A DNA stretch of 64,000 bases from Phytophthora colocasiae (lineage: Eukaryota; Oomycota; Peronosporomycetes; Peronosporales; Peronosporaceae). The stretch is taken from positions 1,364,001 through 1,428,000 of the forward strand of contig JAGKQI010000052.1 of NCBI GenBank assembly GCA_018806915.1. Reading direction: 5' to 3'. Below the pieces are notes generated by a model, which worked only from the letters and a program-made list of their open reading frames with translations, did no database searches and had not been told where the DNA came from. Made by a program: the position numbers and the translations under genes. This document shows, piece by piece, positions 30,830 to 41,625 of the stretch (positions are counted from its first letter, which is position 1; each line of letters starts with the position of its first letter).

Positions 30830-33800
30830 CTCCCCCATGAGCTAAGCTCGTAAGGCGTAGCATGGTACATAGTCGGCCAAATAGGATGTGATTCGTTGCT
30901 TTTGTGAACATATCAGCGAGTTGATGTTGAGTTGGGCAGTACTCGACACGGATTTCTTTGTTTGTGATTGCGTCGCGGACAAAATGGTATTTGATGTTGA
31001 GATGCCGCGTGCGTTGCGAGGATACTGCGTTTTCCATCGCCTTAATCGCGGACTGGTTATCGACACGAAGCAAAATCGACGCATCTTCGGGTAGTAGACG
31101 AAGTTCTTTGAGTAGTTAGCGGATACCGATACAATCTTGGACAGCTGCACATGCAGCAACGTATTCAGCCTCCATTGTTGATAAAGCGACTGTAGTCTGC
31201 TTTCGCGACGCCCAGGAAATTGTCATCGAGTTAATCTGAAGTACAGCTCCACTGGTTGACTTCGCAGAATTCGAGTCTCCTGCCCAATTTGCATCCGAAT
31301 ACACGACCACTTGTAGTTTTGTTCCTGGTCCATTTCCGAACTTGTACAGCAGTCCTTTGTTCATTGTGCCTTTCAGGTATCTGAGAATTCGTTTGATTCC
31401 ACGCCAGTGAGTCATCGTTGGATGTGCCACGAATCGTGATAAACAATTTACTGCTGTGGTGATGTCAGGACGAGTGCAGTTTGACACCCACAAAAGACTA
31501 CCAATTGCTTCGCGCATTAGGTTCGTGTCCGTAAATGGCTCAGCACCTTCTTCAAAAAATTGATGATTCACCTCCATTGGCGTTGCTGCAGGTCGACATG
31601 TCCCCATACCAAACTTGTTGAGCAGATCCTCAATTGTCTGTTGTTGGTGGAGAATAATGCCGGACTTGGTCCGCTCTACCCAAATACCTAGGCACTTCTG
31701 GGCTTCTCGAAGATTCTTAATGTTAAATCGTTCACTGAGGCGCACCATCACTTGTTCCGACAACTTGTCGTCTTCACTTACAATCAAAATGTCATCCACG
31801 TAAAGTCCAAGTACACACAGACGGCTATTGCGATGCATGTAGTAAAGACAAGGGTCCATTTGACTGCGCGAAAAACCTTCTGCCTTGAGAAAAGAGTCGA
31901 TCAAATCGTTCCATAGCTTGCCACTCTGCTTTAATCCATAGAGTCCTTTGAGAAGCAGCCATGATAGATCCGGTTTAATCCCGATAGTCCCGACCGGAGG
32001 CTTCAAGTAGATTGGCTTGTCAAGGTCGGACTTCAAATATGCATTCGGTACATCGCCCTGTAGTATCTTCACCTTCCAAGTGGCTGCGAGCATTGTGATG
32101 AATCGCAGGCTAGAAAGTTTCAACACTGGAGAAAATGTCGCCTCGAAGTCTACACCAAACTTCTGAGTGAAGCCCCTGGCGACGAGTCTCGCCTTAAAAC
32201 GTTCTAAATCTCCATTGCTGGAAAACTTGATTTTGTACACCCATTTCGAGGTTACAACGTTGGCGTCTTTAGGTGTTTTGACGAGTTCCCAGGTACCATT
32301 TGCTTGTAGATCAGCGAGTTCCTTTTCCATTGCTTCCTTCCATTGCTGCCAGTATTGGCTACGCATAGCCTCTCCGACCGTTCTGGGTTCTTTAACATGG
32401 TCTGATGCGCGAATTGTGAGTAGTGCGTAAGCAGGCCCGGCAAAAGCGTCGATAAAAGACCTTGGCAACCGAAATTCCTCCGGCTTCTCTGGTTCCCTGC
32501 GACCAAAAACTCGTCGTAAAACTCCTGCTGGTATCGGTCTTCCGAAGTCCTCGTGGTCACCTTCAGCATCATCAGGGTCGGCACTGGGCGGCTGCTCATT
32601 TTCCACAGTGTTGCTATCTCTTGGTCTGCCTTCACCTCCACTGTGTGTTTTATCTTCTTCATGAAGTTTCCGCAATACCTCGCTAGTAGCTGGTTCCAGT
32701 ACGTCAATCTTGTCTATGTTTTGAACATCAGGGCTGATCACAATACGTTTTGTTCGTGGAATGAGAAGCTTGTAGCCCTTTTGCTTCGAAGAAATACCGA
32801 TTACCACTGCTTTTTCAGCACGTTTCTGCAGACTCCGCCCAGTCTTGCGAGGCACGTACATGGTGCATTTCGAACCAAATTTAAGAATATGGGAGACACG
32901 AGGCTGCTTCCCTGTCACTGCTTCCAGTGGAGACTTAAATCCAGCGTTTCCTCTTGTCGGTACTCTGTTGCGGATGTAGGACGCGTAAAGCACGGCATCC
33001 CCCCAGTAACGTTGCGGTAACGATGACGCCCACAGCATTGCACGTGCGGAGTTCATCAAGGTGCGATGAAATCGTTCAGCCTTGCCGTTTGACGCAGACG
33101 TGTCTGGGTGTGTGTTCTGCAAGCGAATTCCATTTCGAGCTGCATACTCGGAAAACTGTGTGCTCAAAAATTCTCCCCCACCATCGGTACGTAAGACCTT
33201 GATTTTAAGGTCGTACTGCCGCTGGAACTCGTTGGCAAAGAGCTGGTATTTACTAAATGCTTCGTCCTTCGTGCGTAACAAGTAGACTTGATTGTAGTTT
33301 GTAGCGTGATCGACGATAGTCAGCACATGACGATGGCCATTTCGATCAGGAGGTAAGTCTGTTTTTAAATCCATGCAGATTACTGCACCAACTTCATCAG
33401 TAGGAGCTGACTCCGATGTATCCTCAGTAGGCTGCATGTTTCTCGATTGTTTTCCTTCTGCACAGGCCATACAGAAGTTGATCTTCTTATTCGCGAGCTC
33501 GATGTTACTTGCCAAGTTGTTGTTTACCATTCGAAGCAATGATTGGAAATTGATGTGTCCAAGTCTCTCATGCCACTGCTGCAGCGATGTCTTCGTCACG
33601 TTCACAAAAAACGCTTGAGCATTTTGGCTTGAGGTGCGAGCCGTCGTAGCATTCACTACCCATAGCCCTCCTCGCTCTGTTGCTTCGCCAACGATGGTAC
33701 CGTCCCTTGAATGGAATGTGCATTTCTTGGCAAATAGGAAGTGAAGACCTCGTGCTCTTAGCTGCGTCAGGGACAATAAATTTCGTCCTAGTTCTGCACA

Positions 33801-35309
33801 ATAGTGCACATTTGTGAGCAAAATGCTCCGCTTGGCCCCGTCAACTGTAGTTTGAAGCAAGCAATTTCCTTTGAGTGTTGAAATGATAGTATCCGAGTTG
33901 GCAACCTTGATAGTCAAATTTGCAGGTTCAGTTCCAAACAAAATATCTCGGTCAGAACACAAGTGGTGCGTTGCACCAGAGTCAAGAATCCAACTTGGCC
34001 GTGAGTAGTTGATGTTGGAATCGCTTGATTCGGCGAGCCACAGATCTGCTTCCTCGTTCTTCTCAACTCCACCATGCGACTCAGTACGTGTCCCAGAGAC
34101 TGAATGCGCTTGACCTTTGTCCTTCAAGGCCGCTTTTACTTTCTTTAGTTGAGGACATGCAGGTCCGCGGTGACCTTCCTGGTCACAGACGTAACAGATC
34201 AACTTGCTAGTCTGTTTTTCAGATGCTGCATGGGCCTGGCCCTTTTGCTGCTGGTTTCTCTGGCTGGATTGTTGTTGAGGTTTCTGCCCCATAGGTTTTT
34301 TGTCGTTGCTATCCGTGTGAGCTCTAGAGTGACCAACTTGATTTCGTTTCCTTCCGTCACCACGTAGATCGACCAAAAGCCGTAACATTCGATCAGCTTC
34401 CTGCAAGTAATTTGTGTTGGTCCGATCAATTCGAGCGATTAGGGTACTCGCAAGATCAGGGCACGCATTTGAGCAGAATGTCTCCAATAGTAGCAGACTG
34501 TGGTTACCAGTCATGAGACGGTTCACATACTTCAAATAATCCAAATATTCGGTCCAAGAGTCTTGATGACGTTTCCCAGATGTTAATCGTTTGTAAAGCT
34601 GGACCTGGTTAAGTCGACATCCAAATTCGAGCTTCAACTTTAACTTGAAGTCTTCGTAGTTGAACGTTGGCGTTTCTACACGCCACTGCGTTATGTTGCT
34701 GTGAAAAAATCGTGCAGCTTTTCCCTCCAGAAAATTTACGAGTACGGAGGCCTTGATCTGTGAGGTCCAACGTGATTGGTTGAGCAGCGCCTCGGTAGAT
34801 TGGGCTTGCTCAAATTCGAGGATAAAATCTTCAAATCCGGATCCAAGTCCAGGATACACTTCTTGCCCACTAAATTTTCGACAGATAACGTCCTTGATAC
34901 GTGGAGTCGTCCGTACGGCGGTTGTTGGTGACGCCGTCGTTGTAGAAGGTACACCAGTTGTCCCGGCTGTTGCCGATTGCATCGCAGCCTTAAGATTTAC
35001 AATTTCCGTGTAAAGTTGGGGCGTAGCCTTCACGTTTTCTCTAAGTTCTGCTAGCTCGGCCAGTAACTGGGGCTGAGTAGCCATCATCTGCGCGAAGCCA
35101 GAACGCATTTTTTCGATTTCAGTCACCATATTTGCCGTAGCTATAGCTTGACGACGTAGTTCGATAACCTCAGCCCTCAAACTTATTAGCTCCGGGTCGG
35201 GTTTCGATTCGATAGGCTCAACTTTGACTTTATCATCGCTTGATGCTGCATGTAGTTCAGCCTCGAGGCTGCGGCGAGCTTGGGGTTTTGTTTCCTTGTC
35301 AGAATCCAT
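30819..35309 (-). pseudogene. Copia gag-pol polyprotein, one in-frame stop
   Basis: From an ATG at 35309 the frame is open for 1397 codons, then a TAA (31118-31116), then about 98 more codons in the same frame. In order: coiled-coil gag; CCHC knuckle Cys372-Cys375-His380-Cys385; protease with DSGA at 443; integrase His580, His585, Cys613, Cys616 and the triad Asp647, Asp709, Glu745 (35 residues between the last two); reverse transcriptase with YVDD near 1170; and RNase H, whose end (RVDNQSAIKAMENA) lies after the stop. The protease-integrase-RT order identifies Copia. The stop removes the last part of RNase H, so this copy may be only just inactivated. Confidence 0.95.
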
Positions 35310-35340
35310 GAGTAGTACGAATGTAACAAGTTGAAGTTGT

Positions 35341-35391
35341 CACACGTCGCAGATTCTCACACGTCACAGATTCTCACAAGTCGCAGATATC
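35341..35391. repeat. Three 17-bp direct repeats in the Copia leader
   Basis: Three tandem copies of a unit close to CACACGTCGCAGATTCT lie between the LTR and the gag start. Confidence 0.8.
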
Positions 35392-35487
35392 AGTGAAGTC
35401 GGGTTATGTCCGGGGTATTCAATATCACGGGTATCAGGGATGTCTTCAATACAGACCGAATCGTATGACTTAGTACAAGTAGTGACT

Positions 35488-35500
35488 TGGGCTCATAACC
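35488..35500 (-). other. Copia primer-binding site, half-tRNA type
   Basis: Directly after the 5' LTR the minus strand reads GGTTATGAGCCCA. This is complementary to GGCTCATAACC, the anticodon arm of a CAU (methionine) tRNA, not to a tRNA 3' end. Drosophila copia and some other elements prime from an internal cut in initiator tRNA in this way. Confidence 0.65.
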
Positions 35501-35841
35501 TGATGGAAGGCTAGGAAGTCGACTAAGGAGCACGGTGACTGTAGAAGGCGTGAGTAGGAGACTTGAGTTGCTTGTTATTGAGTTGGAAAGTTTGAGAATG
35601 AAAAGAAGTTGGAGCTACTTGCTCCGGACTAACATGTACAAGGGCTATCCCCTTGGTGTCTCCTCTGTGGTGGTGTAAATGTAGTTTGAATCTGTACTTG
35701 CCTGGCACGATCCATGTGCCTGTCCTTCAATCGGACAATCAGTAGTTGCGTGGTATAACATCTCATCGGTGTAATTCTGTATGGAGCTGCCGTCGGTTCC
35801 ATCTAGCCGGATGATGCTGACGCGAACTTGTTATTCCAACA
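35501..35841 (-). repeat. LTR of the Copia element (5' LTR in element orientation)
   Basis: 341 bp and nearly identical to 30489-30829. It would drive transcription of the element leftward, away from the downstream kinase half. Confidence 0.95.
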
Positions 35842-37331
35842 AAACTCCCTTCAGAGCCATCGCGTACGAAGACCTCACATGCAACATCGAGTACCATGCC
35901 TGCATCCTGATCGCGGGTCAAATCAAGATGGCAAGGTGCTCGACGGACTACCTAACGACAATGCGGAAACAGTTCGAAGGCTCCAAATACATCATACAAG
36001 AGACTTTCGCTGACTCCAGCTGCGACACATTCGTCAAAGCCATTGGATTTGTTGCGTCTGGGAAATGCGAGGGTCCCAAGAAGGCAGCGAAAAACTCGCT
36101 CTACTATATCGCGACGCTGGACCCAGAACCATCGATCCTTTACTTTAATGACAGTCAATGTTCAAAGAAAGATAACAAACGGGGTACTGAAGTGGTATCC
36201 AGCGCGAATTTGGCGAGCCACAAATGCGATCCGTACAACTTCAAATGGTACAGCAGCGACGACGATGAAGAATCAAACACGGCAATTATCGTCGGCATTA
36301 CGTGTGGCATAGTCGTGGTCGTGCTGGTAGTAGTCGGATTCTATGTTATCCACCGACGCAAGTCGCATGACAAGTCTAACAGCACATTACCAACCATTCC
36401 AATCGATTTTCCGTCGCTCGAAGCAGCCTTGAGAGGCCAACCAGGACTCTGGAACGACGACGTCATCACAGCTAAGAGGATTCCTCGAGACAAAGTAAAA
36501 GTGGAAAGTCTCCTCAGTCATGGAGCTTATGGAGAAGTTTACAGAGGGATTTATAACGGACAACAAGTGGCAGTCAAAATGCTGTTACCAGCTACTCGTG
36601 GGAATATTCATCACGTGAATGACTTCCTGGCTGAAGCCAAGTTGACTGCAACCATGGACCATCCGCACATCGTCACGTTCATTGGTGTCGCGTGGGATTC
36701 GCTCTCGGATATGTGTGTGGTGCTGGAATTCATGGATGGGGGAGACCTGAGGACCCTGTTGAACTCGTACGAAGCAGCCAAACGTCCCGTTGGATTCGAC
36801 AAACAGAAGGCGACGATCGCACTTCATGTGTGTCATGCTCTCACGTATCTCCACTCGTTGATGCCTCCAGTCATTCATCGTGATCTCAAGTCTCGGAATA
36901 TCCTTTTGAATTGCAACTTGGAAGCTAAATTGACTGACTTCGGCGTCGCAAAAGAGCGTTTGGACCAGACGATGACGGCCGGAGTGGGGACGTCGTTGTG
37001 GATGGCTCCGGAAGTGATGTTGGGCGAAAGATACGACGTGAAAGCAGACATGTTCTCTTTTGGTGTGGTTTTGTCGGAGTTGGATATCCACACACTTCCT
37101 TACACCCAAGCGAAAGAACGAAGCGTTGCTTCCACTGGGCGGAAGATGGCGGACGCGACTTTGTTGCAGAAAATCACGTCAGGAGAGATTCGAGTCGAGT
37201 TTTCAGAGATGAACCCTTGTTCATTGCTGGAATTAGGGCTTGCTTGTGTTTCGGTTGACCCTACAGAGCGTCCAACCGCTGCTGAAGCACTGTACAGACT
37301 CCAGATGATCATTTCACAGGAATTGGTCTAA
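35842..37331 (+). pseudogene. Receptor-like kinase copy K4, 3' part (second ectodomain module, TM, kinase)
   Basis: Resumes at AAACT with PFRAIAYEDL and completes the second ectodomain module (YLTTMRKQFEG, YIIQETFADSSC, VASGKCEG, FKWYSS). A membrane span (IIVGITCGIVVVVLVVVGF) follows, then a kinase domain close to K1: LSHGAYGEVYRG, QQVAVKMLLP, HRDLKSRNILLN, LTDFGVAKE, WMAPEVML. All catalytic motifs are intact up to a normal stop at 37331. The coding potential of this half survives, but it has lost its signal peptide and first module. An ORF open from inside the LTR (35781) could start a fusion. Confidence 0.9.
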
Positions 37332-38673
37332 CGAGGAGGTCGGTTATCGAGTGACCCGCAGAAATGTTGAGGGTGCAGCACTGGTCTGTGTGATCATTTC
37401 CAAAACTAGTTGATTAATATAGGTGGTAAAGTCACGATGTCTAAGCGCTATATCTTAGTTTTACACTGCACAGTCAAGGGCAATTTGGACTGAGATTACA
37501 ACAGTATAGTATGCCCCGTTGACAGGATCCATTTGCACTGAGATTAAGAATACCATCCCGTCGACTGGATCCAAATCCGAACCAAGCATTTAACGTGTGA
37601 TACCTGCCAAAGAACAAGGATAGTCTTGTGCCTCTACCTCCATTCCGGTTTGAACTAGTAGTAGCCGCCAATCGAATGCCACTGAGAAAAGGTCGCTCCA
37701 TGGAATCCAAAGCGATCGCAACATCTCTTGTAGCGCTGGACACGATAAAAAGCAGTGTTCAACTGTCTCAATCGCTGTTCATGATTCTCTAATGCATTGC
37801 TGGACAGTAGGGGTAAGCGTCTTCAAGAAATATAGCCTCGAGCCAAGTATGAGGTACTAGTATCCAAGAACCATTCGGATCACCACATCATGGACAACAA
37901 GGAAAAGCCAGCGCCGCGGTCATACATATTCCGATAATACCTTATGAATACGAGCATTGAGGGTATCCAAGGATTGATTTAAAGGTGTTTCCTGATCAAA
38001 ATATAGCGTACTTCCAGTAGTAGTCTGTAAATTGAGACGTTGTCTACTTGAATTATTTTGATGCTATTATTTAGCATCCTAAACCGCTTCTTATACAACG
38101 TAAAGCCTTCAGACGGTGCCGTTGCCTGAGCAATGTGCCCAAGTGGCGATGGTGGAGAATAGAGGAAAATCTCAAGGTTAAGTTGAAAAATCTAGGAAGA
38201 ATTCATGTAACGTCCCTCCTTTAGCCATTGCATTAACTTTTGATGTCGTTGAGTCAGGAACCAAAGCCTGTGTGTCAGTTAACCGATTTACCGCCGATCC
38301 TAGCAACTTTCCATGCACTAGTTTAAGTGTTCATGAGTCAAACTGCTACCTGCCAACGTAAACTCGAAGATTTTATTGAAAGACACACAAGGTTGACTTC
38401 TTTGTGTAGGTGCATTGTGTCTAGTACAAAATCAAAGCGGCTTGCTTGAGCAGAGTAAAACTTCCTGAATCCAACAGCGCATGTTCGACGTAGATAATGC
38501 CGTTGACTGATCAACGACGTGCCTGGCGGCGGTAAACAGATTGAAAAATCGTGTACCGAAAAGCACGTACAAACTTTGTTTCCAACGTCCTTCCTAGTCC
38601 TCTCTTGAACCACTCTCTTCATTTTTAATTCGGTTTAAGCACCACTAGATTCCCACTTCGTGGACACTTCGAT
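37332..38673. other. Intergenic, no gene seen
   Basis: There is no coherent ORF. The right part contains the upstream region of K5, including a palindromic motif at 38120-38135. Confidence 0.55.
38117..38135 (+). promoter_or_regulatory. Palindromic motif upstream of K5
   Basis: GCCGTTGCCTGAGCAATG is the same CGTTGC-N4-GCAAYG motif, about 540 bp upstream of the K5 start. Confidence 0.5.
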
Positions 38674-39709
38674 ATGTGTCAGTGGATTTCAATGCCGATC
38701 CTTCTCCTGTTTGCAGTCTGCCGGCTTATAGCTGCTGATACTTCGTACTGGGTCTACGTTCATTACAACTCCTCAGACTCCTGCAATGGGCCCCCGGTCG
38801 GAATTTTTGCTCTTGAGCAAGCTTGTACACTAGGAGATTCACTTGGCTGCTCCGTGGGGGAAGATCACACGATTTACAGTACCTGTGTAGACGGTGACTA
38901 CGTGTCGACGATGAGAACTTTATTCGTCCCCACCCCGTACCTCATACAAGTCAACTACAAGGACTCGAGCTGCTCCACTTTCGACTATGCGTACGGAGTC
39001 CCCGCGACGGGGACGTGCGAGTACACTAGAAACTTGGACCCAATCGTTGCGGTGTTGGACGTTAATGGAGCATCGATCAAGTATTTCAACGATACTCAGT
39101 GTGCGCAAGGACCATACGCTACGACCAAAGTTGTGAATACGACATTGTCTGCCCATTCATGCGATCTACATTACAGCAAGTGGTTCAGCAGCAACGATTA
39201 TATGGATGAATTCTCATCATTACGATCCGAAACTTTCCCTACCCTGTCACGACACTTGCAAACCTATGGAGGGGTACCGGTACAAGCCTCCTACGAGCAA
39301 CTACAGCGGGTCTGACTTCGATCCTCTACCTATCGTCGGGATTATATTCGGGGGCGGGCTGGTAGGTATTGTTCTAATAATCTGTACTTTATGTTGCCAA
39401 CGCATAAAAGCAACAGCCCAGAACCCAAGCACTGTAGTAGACCACTACCAGTTGATCCACATTCAATTCCAGTGGATCCGCCTTCAATCCCAGTTAATCC
39501 ACCTTCAATCCCAATTGATCCACCTTCAATCCCAATTGATCCAAGATACCAGAACGACGACGTCATAACGACCAAAAGGATTCCTCGAGACAAAGTGAAA
39601 GTGGAAAGTCTCCTCAGTCATGGGGCTTATGGAGAAGTGTACAAAGGAATCTACAATGGACAACAAGTAGCCGTCAAAATGCTGTTACCAGCTACTCGTG
39701 GGAACATAT
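38674..39709 (+). pseudogene. Receptor-like kinase copy K5, truncated
   Basis: An ATG at 38674 starts a signal peptide (MPILLLFAVCRLIAA) and one ectodomain module (YVSTMRTLF, YLIQVNYKDSSC, SKWFSS). Frame changes occur near 39210, before the membrane span (IVGIIFGGGLVGIVLIICTL, in another frame), and near 39400-39440. The kinase start is in a third frame: RIPRDKVKVESLLSHGAYGE then QQVAVKMLLP. It breaks off at ATRGN (39709) where Gypsy gag sequence begins. Its juxtamembrane part has a 21-bp repeat not seen in the other copies. A dead copy. Confidence 0.8.
39451..39545 (+). repeat. 21-bp tandem repeat, 4.5 copies
   Basis: The unit codes for VDPPSIP or close variants (heptapeptide). Copies run at 39451, 39472, 39493, 39514 and a partial one at 39535. 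It lies between the membrane span and the kinase of K5. Confidence 0.85.
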
Positions 39710-40244
39710 CCGACCATTCTCCTCGACCGGATTCGCGTGCTCCTTGTAACGCTAGATCCACTCGATCGATCCACGTCGTCACTGATACTCTCGCAGATGG
39801 TGTGAATGTGGGCAACTCCAGGTCCCTAATGTTGCGCCGGCTCGCTCGCCTTCGTCGTTCGTCACGTTCTTCACTCTCACGCCGTTCACGTCGTCTTCGT
39901 CTATCCCGCCGTCCATGCCGGTCTCGTCGTGGTTCGCGTCGACGGTGTCCACGTCGTCTACGTGGTTCCCGGCTCGCATCGCTGTCGCTGTCTTCACCAC
40001 TGCTGCCGCTGGAGCTACTGCTGGAGCTGCTACTACCATCACCTCCGCCGTCGTGTCTGGCTGGCCCGCGTCGGCGTCCGTCGTCGTCGGAGTCTCCCGA
40101 GCTCCCGTCGTCGTCAGGTGGATCTCCTCCTGCTCGGTTTCGCCGCCGCTCTCCTCGTCGTTCATGACGTTCCCGACTACGCCGTCGCTCGTGTTGGGCA
40201 TCTCTGAAGGTGGTCCAAATCACCTCTAGCATCTTATGCTCCAA
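39710..40244 (-). mobile_element. Gypsy retrotransposon gag fragment
   Basis: The minus-strand ORF is strongly basic and Arg-rich with Asp/Ser runs, then reads LELPTFTPSARVSVTTWIDR, a motif I associate with gag of oomycete Gypsy elements. It is cut off at about 39710, where it abuts the K5 kinase. No LTR, protease or polymerase is present. A short fragment joined to a broken gene. Confidence 0.6.
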
Positions 40245-40547
40245 TTTAGACTTGATTAAAGTATTGCCCGATCCATTTTCTATTGTTAATTGCCGTATGT
40301 CGTAACTTACGACATAGTGATTTTGCTATGGCGTAAGATACGACGTTGGGAGTAGAGGGGTTAACCCATCGTGAGGCCTGCGTTGGATCTACTTGCACTG
40401 AGCAACAACTGGAATTAAGTCCAAATGCACCCATAGCGATGCTGACAGGCGCCTGGTGCTTTACTTCGACGGTATAAAAGATATTTCTTGAGAGGACAGG
40501 CCAATAACTCGTTCATGAATTCATAGTCCTCTCGTGTACCATTCCAT

Positions 40548-40590
40548 TCACTTTCGATTTGGTTCTGTCGACAGCATCCAGTGACTACCG
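40548..40590 (+). promoter_or_regulatory. Likely core promoter of K6
   Basis: TTCACTTTCGATTTGGTTC then GTCGACAGCATCCAGTGACTACC, nearly identical to the block before K4 (29796-29836), placed about 30 bp before the ATG at 40620. Confidence 0.5.
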
Positions 40591-40619
40591 TTCCCATCTG
40601 AGATTCGCAGTGAGTCGAC

Positions 40620-41405
40620 ATGATGAAGTGGTGCGTTATGGTGTGGGCAGCATTGCTGGTCGCTGTTGTCAGTCCATCGGTGAATGCACAAAAGACGTAC
40701 GTAATTGCGGCCTCATACACCAGTAACACCTGTAGTGGTACACCCAACGTTGTCCAGGCTTTCGAGGATGCCGAGTGTGAGGCAAACTTTGCCACTGGGT
40801 GCGAGCCGATGGGCTCAAGTGGATCATACCAGATCAACTGCTCGACCGAATATCAATCAACAATGAGGAGTAGGTTTGGCAACTCCCAGTACATCCTTCA
40901 GGAGGTTTTCAATGACCCGAATTGCTCCACGTTCAACTCTTCCTATGGATTTTTTGCCTCTGAAAACTGCGAGGGCTCACGGAACAATTCCAATCCGGAC
41001 GGCGAAGTCTACACTATCGCAAAGCTTGACAGTGAAGGAGAATCATCGGTCCAATACTACTCTGACATTCAATGTGAAGTTGAGATTAAGAATTCGTCTG
41101 AAGTCGCATCCAGCTCAGCGCTGTTACACCATTCGTGCGAAGTGAACTACAACAACAACATGTACTACAAGTGGTACAGCAGCAAAGATCCCTCAAGTCC
41201 AAGCGGATCAGCTTCTTCTGGTTCTAACGACGGCAACGATAACAGTGGATTGAGTACGGGAGCTATCATCGGGATGATAGCTGCCGGTGTCGTGGCTGTT
41301 CTGACTATTGGCCTTCTCATTTTCATCTGGCGGCGCCGGTCACAAGGCAAGTCAAAGAACACCAATACAAGAACAGGACGCGATACGATGTCCGTTGAGC
41401 TGTAA
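40620..41405 (+). CDS. Receptor-like ectodomain protein K6, kinase domain lost
   Basis: 261 residues, open throughout. Signal peptide 1-23; one ectodomain module (STMRSRFG at 80-87, YILQEVFNDPNC, FASENCEG, YKWYSS at 183-188); Ser/Gly/Asn linker; membrane span about 214-237; short basic tail, then a stop. The kinase that should follow is absent. Instead, the start of the kinase lies inverted just downstream (41402-41515). The gene has its own promoter-like block and no frame damage, so it may be expressed as a kinase-less receptor. Equally it may be a young pseudogene. Confidence 0.7.
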   Translation: MMKWCVMVWAALLVAVVSPSVNAQKTYVIAASYTSNTCSGTPNVVQAFEDAECEANFATGCEPMGSSGSYQINCSTEYQSTMRSRFGNSQYILQEVFNDPNCSTFNSSYGFFASENCEGSRNNSNPDGEVYTIAKLDSEGESSVQYYSDIQCEVEIKNSSEVASSSALLHHSCEVNYNNNMYYKWYSSKDPSSPSGSASSGSNDGNDNSGLSTGAIIGMIAAGVVAVLTIGLLIFIWRRRSQGKSKNTNTRTGRDTMSVEL

Positions 41406-41515
41406 ACTTCTCCATAAGCTCCGCTACTGAGGAGTTTCTTCACTTTGACTTTTTCTCGAGGAATCCTCTTGGCAGTGATGACGTCGTCGTTCCAGAGACC
41501 AGCTTGTCCTCGCAT
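41402..41515 (-). pseudogene. Inverted kinase-domain fragment of the K family
   Basis: The minus strand reads RGQAGLWNDDVITAKRIPRE then KVKKLLSSGAYGEVYS, the juxtamembrane and Gly-loop region of K1 and K4, opposite in orientation to K6. It abuts the last codons of K6. A K6 transcript that runs past its stop would contain antisense to the kinase start of its relatives. Confidence 0.85.
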
Positions 41516-41625
41516 ACGAGGTACGATGAGTTACTGCATAATGTTCTTGTTGAAGTTGCTATCGACCACCGAAATGAGTCTATCCTTAACGCAACATAAC
41601 AAAAGTGCAACTTAAACTGCAACAT

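Larger units (their letters stand above)
30489..35841 (-). mobile_element. Copia LTR retrotransposon inserted in kinase copy K4
   Basis: A complete 5353-bp element on the minus strand: 341-bp LTRs, a primer-binding site, one long gag-pol frame, a polypurine tract (30830-30836, GGGGGAG on the minus strand) and a 5-bp target duplication, AAACT (30484-30488 and 35842-35846). Two differences between the LTRs mean the insertion is recent. The host reading frame joins exactly across one AAACT copy (CSET then PFRA). It lies antisense to the kinase. Confidence 0.95.

Noticed and set aside
36585..37109. 174-codon minus-strand ORF over the K4 kinase
   Set aside because: A similar shadow lies over K1 (18740-19228). 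It follows from the kinase codons, not a gene.
39779..40229. Several long ORFs on both strands in the Gypsy gag fragment
   Set aside because: The low-complexity Arg/Asp/Ser coding DNA keeps all frames open. Only the minus frame with the gag motif is supported.
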